DNA of 28,003 nt, from assembly GCA_964423265.1 (NCBI GenBank), contig CAYREF010000024.1, forward strand, positions 1-28,003, read 5' to 3'. The DNA is from M55B165 sp964423265. GTDB lineage: Bacteria > Actinomycetota > Humimicrobiia > Humimicrobiales > Humimicrobiaceae. This document shows, in pieces, positions 23,403 through 28,003 of the stretch (positions within the stretch are counted from its first letter, which is position 1; the number at the start of each line of letters is the position of its first letter). Under the pieces are notes generated by a model. It did not search any database. It was given only the letters and a program-made list of their open reading frames with translations, and was not told where the DNA came from. A program made the position numbers and the translations under genes.

Positions 23403-26042
23403 TTAAATATACCAATTTTGCCCAGTTTTTATATCTACCTTTAATTTAACCCTGAGTTTAATACAATCCTCCATTGTATTTTTTACTAATTCCGTTACTT
23501 TTTCAAGGTCTTTTTTCTTAAGCTCCAGCACCAGCTCATCATGCACGTGGAGAATTATATTACTATCTATTCCAGTTTCCTGGAGCCTGTTAAATAATAA
23601 TACAGTAGATAATTTCATGATATCAGCTGCGCTACCCTGGATGGGAGTATTTACTGCCAGCCTCTCTCCTAAATTTCTCAACCTTATATTGCTGCTCCCA
23701 ATTTCCTTTATAATTCTTTTTCTTCCAAAAATGGTGGTCGTATAGCCATTTCTGTATGCCTCTTTTTTTAGCCCCTCTATATATTTGCTCACCTTCGGAT
23801 AACGGCTGAAATATTTCTCAATATACAGCATGGCTTCTTCTTCAGAAATCTGCAGCCTGCTTTTTAAGCCGTATTTGGTCATTCCATAAATTATACCGAA
23901 ATTAATTGCTTTAGCTTTCCTCCTAAGATCTTTACTTACATCTTTATAATCAACATTAAAAATTTCAGAAGCAGTCCTTGAGTGTATATCTTCACCCCTG
24001 TTAAAAGCTCTTATCAAATTCCGGTCATTGGACAAATGGGCCAGTATCCTTAACTCAATTTGTGAATAATCAGCAGCCAGTATCAAGTCATAGCCCTCAC
24101 CAGGAATAAATGCCTTTCTTATCTTACGGCCCAGCTCAGTACGAACCGGAATATTCTGTAAATTTGGCTCGCTGCTGCTAATTCTTCCGGTAGTAGTCCC
24201 CATCTGGTTGTAGGTAGCATGGATCCTTCCATCTTTGTGATCAATTAATTTGGGCAATACATCAATATAAGTGTTCTTCAACTTAGTTTTTTCCCTGTAA
24301 TCCAGCACCTTTTCAACTACCGGGGAAAGATGCTTTATGGAATACAAGGAACTGGCATCAGTTGAATAACCGGTTTTAGTTTTTTTAGTAGGAGGAAGAC
24401 CTAATTTCTCATATAAAATATTGGCAAGCTGCTGAGGTGAATTTATATTAAAAACCTCCCCGCTTATATCATATATTTGTGTCTCCAGTGTTTTGATATT
24501 TTTCTCATATTCACTTATTAGATTCCTTAAATAGTTTTCATCAACATATACCCCTTTATGTTCCATGTAGGCAAGTACTTTTATTAGCGGCTCCTCAATT
24601 TCACTGTAAACCCTTTCTAGTCCTTCCTCTTTTATCCTTTCCAGCAAAATGCCTTCTATATGACTATACAGGCTTATCTTTTTTAACCCTTTATCAACCT
24701 GGGATTCAAAAGAAAGCTCCAGTTGAGCATTTTCTTCCTGTTTTCTCTCATCCCCAATTTCAGTATTTAATAAATTAAGGATTAAATCATCAATGCTTAT
24801 ATCTGTTATTTGATGGAATAAAAGCAAGTACAATATCTTGTAATCAACAACTGTGCCCCCCATATTTATTCCATTATCCTTTAAAAACTTGTATATAGCC
24901 TTAAAATCATAGCCAGACTTAACAATATCCCTATCCTCCAGAAAAGGGGTAAGCTGGTTTTTCAACCTCCCCGTATCTTCATCGCTTACATAATATACAT
25001 TCTTTTTTCCGGGCCATAGCAATAGAAAGGGTTGCCCCATTCCACCTAAAAACAAATATAATTTTTTTTCTAACTCATCTTCAAAAGAATCTATGTCCTC
25101 TCTCAATTTCGTAAGCTTGACTCTTGTTTTAAATTTTTCCTTTTCCTTGCTTTTTTTGGTACTTAACTCAATTTTTTCTAATTTCTTATATAAATTCCTA
25201 AACTCCAGACTGTGAAACAAATCCCTCACTTCGGTTAAATCTATATCCCTGAAACTCTCTTCTAGCACCTCGCCGACATTTAAATCCTGGTCCAATTTTA
25301 ATTCGGTAAGCTTTAAGCTTCTCTTAGCCAGATCTTCTTTGCCCTTCAATAGATTCTTTATCCGTTTACTTCCTATATTGTCAATATTTTTAAAAATATC
25401 ATCCAGGCTTTCATACTCTTTTAACAGCTTTTCAGCCGTTTTAGGGCCTATGCCTGAGATTCCCGGAATATTGTCAGAACTGTCTCCAATCAGTGCCAGT
25501 AAATCCTTGATCTTTTCTGGCCCCACACCATATTTTCCCCTGACTTTTTCCTCATCATAAATTACTGTATCGGTAATTCCCTTCTTGTTGGCTATTACCC
25601 TTACTTTATCTGATACCAACTGCAATATATCCTTATCTCCTGTAATTATATAAATATCATTAAACTTTTCGTAAACAGCTTTTACTATAGTTGCAATAAT
25701 ATCATCCGCCTCATATCCAGGCTTTTCCAAACATAAAATATTAAACACTTTTAACACCTCTTTAATAAGAGGAAGCTGCCTAGCAAGCTCTTCAGGCATT
25801 TTTTTTCTATGCATCTTATATTCCTTATACATGTCATGCCTGAAAGTAGGTCCCTTACTGTCAAAAGCACAAATTATGCTTTCCGGCTTCTCTTCATCAA
25901 TCAGCTTTAAAAGCATACTGGTAAAACCCAGCACAGCATTAGTCCTGGTGCCTGAAGATGTAGCTATGGTATCAGGCAATGCATAAAATGCCCGATAGGC
26001 TAAATTATTGCCATCTATTAGTAAAATTTTTTTTTCATCCAT
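23403..26042 (-). CDS. polA: DNA polymerase I, with inactive proofreading domain
   Basis: An 879-residue repair and Okazaki-fragment polymerase. The 5'-3' exonuclease domain (about 1-285) has LIDGNNLAYRAFYAL, GYEADDIIA, ITGDKDILQLV and the helix-hairpin-helix GDSSDNIPGISGIGPKTA. The middle domain (about 310-480) is a degenerate 3'-5' exonuclease: where active enzymes have the Asp-x-Glu pair it reads KLYLFLGGMG, and the later Asp ligands are not recognisable. The polymerase domain has motif A DYSQIELRILAHLS, motif B RRKAKAINFGIIYG and motif C HVHDELVLE. I chose ATG 26040-26042 over a GTG three codons upstream; neither has a clear ribosome-binding site, though GTGAT lies four bases before this ATG. 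It opens the long minus-strand gene run. Confidence 0.96.
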   Translation of the reverse strand: MDEKKILLIDGNNLAYRAFYALPDTIATSSGTRTNAVLGFTSMLLKLIDEEKPESIICAFDSKGPTFRHDMYKEYKMHRKKMPEELARQLPLIKEVLKVFNILCLEKPGYEADDIIATIVKAVYEKFNDIYIITGDKDILQLVSDKVRVIANKKGITDTVIYDEEKVRGKYGVGPEKIKDLLALIGDSSDNIPGISGIGPKTAEKLLKEYESLDDIFKNIDNIGSKRIKNLLKGKEDLAKRSLKLTELKLDQDLNVGEVLEESFRDIDLTEVRDLFHSLEFRNLYKKLEKIELSTKKSKEKEKFKTRVKLTKLREDIDSFEDELEKKLYLFLGGMGQPFLLLWPGKKNVYYVSDEDTGRLKNQLTPFLEDRDIVKSGYDFKAIYKFLKDNGINMGGTVVDYKILYLLLFHQITDISIDDLILNLLNTEIGDERKQEENAQLELSFESQVDKGLKKISLYSHIEGILLERIKEEGLERVYSEIEEPLIKVLAYMEHKGVYVDENYLRNLISEYEKNIKTLETQIYDISGEVFNINSPQQLANILYEKLGLPPTKKTKTGYSTDASSLYSIKHLSPVVEKVLDYREKTKLKNTYIDVLPKLIDHKDGRIHATYNQMGTTTGRISSSEPNLQNIPVRTELGRKIRKAFIPGEGYDLILAADYSQIELRILAHLSNDRNLIRAFNRGEDIHSRTASEIFNVDYKDVSKDLRRKAKAINFGIIYGMTKYGLKSRLQISEEEAMLYIEKYFSRYPKVSKYIEGLKKEAYRNGYTTTIFGRKRIIKEIGSSNIRLRNLGERLAVNTPIQGSAADIMKLSTVLLFNRLQETGIDSNIILHVHDELVLELKKKDLEKVTELVKNTMEDCIKLRVKLKVDIKTGQNWYI

Positions 26043-26060
26043 CCCAATCACTAATTAAAT

Positions 26061-26089
26061 TTGACTTTTTAAAAAACCCTTTATATTAT
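26061..26089 (+). promoter_or_regulatory. Strong promoter of the glutamate-synthase-like gene
   Basis: TTGACT (26061-26066), a 17-bp spacer and TATTAT (26084-26089) form a near-consensus sigma-70-type promoter on the plus strand. Transcription would start near 26096, giving a leader of about 140 nt. Its -10 box overlaps the -10 box of the opposing polA promoter. Confidence 0.7.
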
Positions 26090-26114
26090 ACATTCACTAT
26101 TTATAATATGTAAA
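26085..26114 (-). promoter_or_regulatory. Promoter of polA
   Basis: On the minus strand TTTACA (26109-26114) and a perfect TATAAT (26085-26090) are 18 bp apart. The start would be near 26078, about 36 nt before the polA ATG. It faces the plus-strand promoter and shares the same -10 DNA. Confidence 0.55.
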
Positions 26115-26235
26115 ATTGCATATTAGGGCAATGGTGCCCACTTTACGCAATGATGCACACATTAAAGGCATGGCTGCCTTTGGCAAGAGGACTTATTTTA
26201 CCAATTTTTTTGTAATTTACAAAGGAGTGTGCATA
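26096..26235 (+). promoter_or_regulatory. Structured 5' leader with three hairpins and a possible ribosome-site switch
   Basis: Three short inverted repeats follow the promoter: GGGCAATGGTGCCC (26126-26139), GCAATGATGC (26147-26156) and a 7-bp stem AAAGGCA/TGCCTTT (26164-26181). Their centres are 19 and 21 bp apart. The 3' arm of the third contains CCTTTG (26177-26182), an exact complement of CAAAGG (26220-26225) that includes the start of the ribosome-binding site AAAGGAG (26221-26227). Alternative pairing could therefore hide or free that site. I do not recognise a known riboswitch class; the hairpins could equally be DNA operators for a repressor. The inverted repeats are seen directly, the switching is inferred. 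Confidence 0.5.
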
Positions 26236-27819
26236 ATGACTTATTCTAAGATTAATGCTTCCTCTGCAACGGGCACTAAGAATCTGTATGGTGATAATAT
26301 CAGTCCCTTTAGTGGCATGTGCGCCACCTGTATTGAAGGTTGCCTGGGACTATGTGAAATAGGAAAATCTGCTTATCGGGGTGCAGAAGTTATCTATCCC
26401 CAACCTTTTGGCGATATTACCGCAGCATCCCAGAAAGATTATCCTATTGACTACTCCCATTTTAATATTATGGGAACAGCTTTTGGCACCAAGGGGATTG
26501 AAGAAGACAGCGACAAGGCTATTTTTACCAATGTTAATATAGAAACTTCCATTGGTAAAAACAAGGATCTGAAATTAAAGCTTCCTTTCATTATACCTGG
26601 CCTTGGTTCAACAGATATTGCTAGAAAAAACTGGGATGGATTAGCAATTGGTTCAGCAATCAGCGGGGTAATTTTGACTATTGGTGAAAATGTTTGCGGA
26701 ATTGACCCAAAATCTACTTTCGATTCGAATAACAAGGTAATTGACTCTCCAGAAATGAAAAGAAGAGTTCAGCTTTATAATGAGTGGAGTCAAGATGGAT
26801 ATGGCGGAATTGCAGTACAGACAAATGTTGAAGACGCAAGGTTTAATGTTTTAGAGTACGCCATAAAAGAACTGGGAGTAGAAATAGTAGAACTTAAATG
26901 GGGCCAGGGCGCAAAAGACATTGGCGGAGAGATAAAAATAAGTGACCTTGAAAGAGCTATTGAAATTAAGAAGAGGGGTTACATAGTGTTGCCTGATCCG
27001 CTAGATCCTGATATACAAAAAGCATTCAAGCATGGCGATTTTAAAGAATTTGAAAGACACTCAAGAGTTGGAATGGTAAAAAAACAGGAATTCTTGGAAA
27101 CCGTTGAACACCTGAGAAAAGCAGGTGCAAAGCACATATTCCTTAAAACAGGAGCTTACAGGCCTACCGATCTGGCAAAAGCTATAAAATTTGCCTCAGA
27201 AGCAGAAATTGACTTGGTTACAATTGACGGCGCAGGCGGTGGTACCGGTATGAGCCCCTGGAGAATGATGAATGAATGGGGAATTCCTACTGTTTATATC
27301 CAGTGCCTGGCATATACCTATGCTAAGAAATTAGAGCAAAAAGGCAGCTATGTTCCGGATATGGCAATTGCCGGCGGCTTTACCCTGGAAGATCAATTAT
27401 TTAAAGCTCTTTCATTGGGGTCTCCATACTTTAAGTTAATAGGCATGGCACGTTCCCCAATAACTGCCACAATGGTGGGTAAAACCATTGAAGGAAAAAT
27501 AAATAGCGGTAAAATACCTAAATCTATTGGAAAATACGGGAATGACCTTGAAGCAATTTTTGTAGAAGTTACAGATCTTAGGAAAGAATTCAATCAAAAA
27601 GCAGAGAAAATCCCAGGTTCAGCAATTGGCCTTTATTCCTACTTCAGAAGACTAGAACAAGGATTAAGGCAGCTAATGTGCGGAGCTAGGAAGTTTAATT
27701 TAAACCTTATAGACAGAAACGACATAGCTTCATTAACCAGGGAATCAGCTGAAGTATCTGGCATACCGTATATAATGGATCTGGACAAAGAAGAAGTAGA
27801 AAAGATACTGGACTCATAA
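26236..27819 (+). CDS. Stand-alone FMN-binding glutamate-synthase-like protein
   Basis: A 527-residue protein of the FMN-binding glutamate synthase family. The central and C-terminal part is a TIM barrel like the synthase domain of GltB, with the FMN/substrate hallmark TIDGAGGGTGMSPWRMMNEW, then AIAGGFTLEDQL and LGSPYFKLIGMAR. It has no glutaminase domain. The N terminus has a tight cysteine cluster C29-x2-C32-x3-C36-x3-C40 (CATCIEGCLGLC), probably an Fe-S site. Such stand-alone proteins occur in anaerobic bacteria and archaea; electron donor and true substrate are uncertain, so I give no gene symbol. The ATG at 26236 has AAAGGAG eight bases upstream; an upstream in-frame TTG (26116) lies in the leader and lacks a ribosome site. 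It is the only plus-strand gene, with its own promoter and terminator, so it is monocistronic. Confidence 0.9.
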   Translation: MTYSKINASSATGTKNLYGDNISPFSGMCATCIEGCLGLCEIGKSAYRGAEVIYPQPFGDITAASQKDYPIDYSHFNIMGTAFGTKGIEEDSDKAIFTNVNIETSIGKNKDLKLKLPFIIPGLGSTDIARKNWDGLAIGSAISGVILTIGENVCGIDPKSTFDSNNKVIDSPEMKRRVQLYNEWSQDGYGGIAVQTNVEDARFNVLEYAIKELGVEIVELKWGQGAKDIGGEIKISDLERAIEIKKRGYIVLPDPLDPDIQKAFKHGDFKEFERHSRVGMVKKQEFLETVEHLRKAGAKHIFLKTGAYRPTDLAKAIKFASEAEIDLVTIDGAGGGTGMSPWRMMNEWGIPTVYIQCLAYTYAKKLEQKGSYVPDMAIAGGFTLEDQLFKALSLGSPYFKLIGMARSPITATMVGKTIEGKINSGKIPKSIGKYGNDLEAIFVEVTDLRKEFNQKAEKIPGSAIGLYSYFRRLEQGLRQLMCGARKFNLNLIDRNDIASLTRESAEVSGIPYIMDLDKEEVEKILDS

Positions 27820-27857
27820 AAAACAAAAAGGGGCAACCTGCCCTCTTTGAATATTTT

Positions 27858-27900
27858 AAAACGCCACTAAGTTTCATAAAAACTTAATGGCGTTTTGTTT
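27858..27900 (+). terminator. Rho-independent terminator, probably bidirectional
   Basis: A 17-position stem (27858-27874 with 27880-27896) has one mismatch (C27867 against A27887) and a 5-nt loop CATAA. TTTTGTTT follows the stem on the plus strand. The A stretch at the left arm gives a T stretch in the opposite direction too. A smaller GGGCA-ACC-TGCCC hairpin (27831-27843) lies between the stop codon and this terminator. Confidence 0.88.
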
Positions 27901-27905
27901 ATAGA

Positions 27906-27934
27906 AATATAAACCTTTATATAATAATTGTCAA
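27906..27934 (-). promoter_or_regulatory. Candidate minus-strand promoter facing the terminator
   Basis: On the minus strand a perfect TTGACA (27929-27934), a 17-bp spacer and TATATT (27906-27911) predict a start near 27899, at the edge of the terminator hairpin. The region from 27901 to the window end is AT-rich and shows no gene, so chance cannot be excluded. Confidence 0.4.
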
Positions 27935-28003
27935 TATTAAATTATTGAATTTCTGCTATTTTCCTTTTTAACCTCTTATTTACCCCAAAATACCTGTTTA
28001 AAA

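Noticed and set aside
26116..26235. N-terminal extension of the glutamate-synthase-like protein from a TTG
   Set aside because: It has no ribosome site and runs through the hairpin leader. The ATG at 26236 has a strong, well-spaced AAAGGAG and gives the family's usual start.

Overview
The window is 28 kb of AT-rich bacterial chromosome, densely packed and almost entirely housekeeping. Every gene from about 26.0 kb down to 0.6 kb is read from the minus strand. Only the last gene (26.2-27.8 kb) is on the plus strand. The order polA-rpsA-coaE-uvrB-uvrA-uvrC-rapZ-gap-pgk-tpiA-gpmI-secG resembles the conserved core order of Actinomycetota and some Bacillota. The four-domain ribosomal protein S1, the proofreading-dead PolA and the low G+C suggest an uncultured, probably anaerobic, deep-branching relative of those groups. 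That placement is inference. I see no insertion sequence, CRISPR array or prophage.

Layout, in the direction of transcription from right to left: (1) 26.04-21.3 kb holds polA, rpsA and coaE. (2) 21.3-14.6 kb holds the excision-repair genes uvrB-uvrA-uvrC, with overlapping or near-overlapping junctions. (3) 14.55-13.3 kb holds a YvlD/holin-IV-type membrane protein overlapping rapZ. (4) 13.1-8.1 kb is a lower-glycolysis operon, gap-pgk-tpiA-gpmI, ending in secG. (5) 8.07-0.6 kb is a complete peptide/nickel-type (Opp/Dpp) ABC importer: lipoprotein binding protein, two permeases, two ATPases, then a second binding lipoprotein. (6) A tRNA-Leu(GAG) with its own promoter follows. (7) At the left edge is the start of an AAA_14-type ATPase cut short by a stop codon. 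On the plus strand at the right end is a stand-alone FMN-binding glutamate-synthase-like enzyme with a strong promoter, a structured 140-nt leader and a strong terminator.

The most unusual object is the last gene of the transporter operon (607-2322). Its two halves are in the reverse of the normal SBP_bac_5 order. The part that is normally C-terminal follows the signal peptide, and the part that is normally N-terminal ends the protein. Together the halves make one full-length domain, so this reads as a natural circular permutation, beside a normally ordered paralogue in the same operon. A conserved strand appears at both ends of the permuted protein, as expected if it arose by tandem duplication, fusion and trimming.

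Other points worth attention: coaE has its P-loop only if translation starts at a non-canonical ATT codon behind a good ribosome-binding site. The leader of the glutamate-synthase-like gene has three regularly spaced GCA/TGC hairpins, and an arm of the third can pair instead with the ribosome-binding site. The polA and glutamate-synthase-like promoters face each other and share one -10 region.
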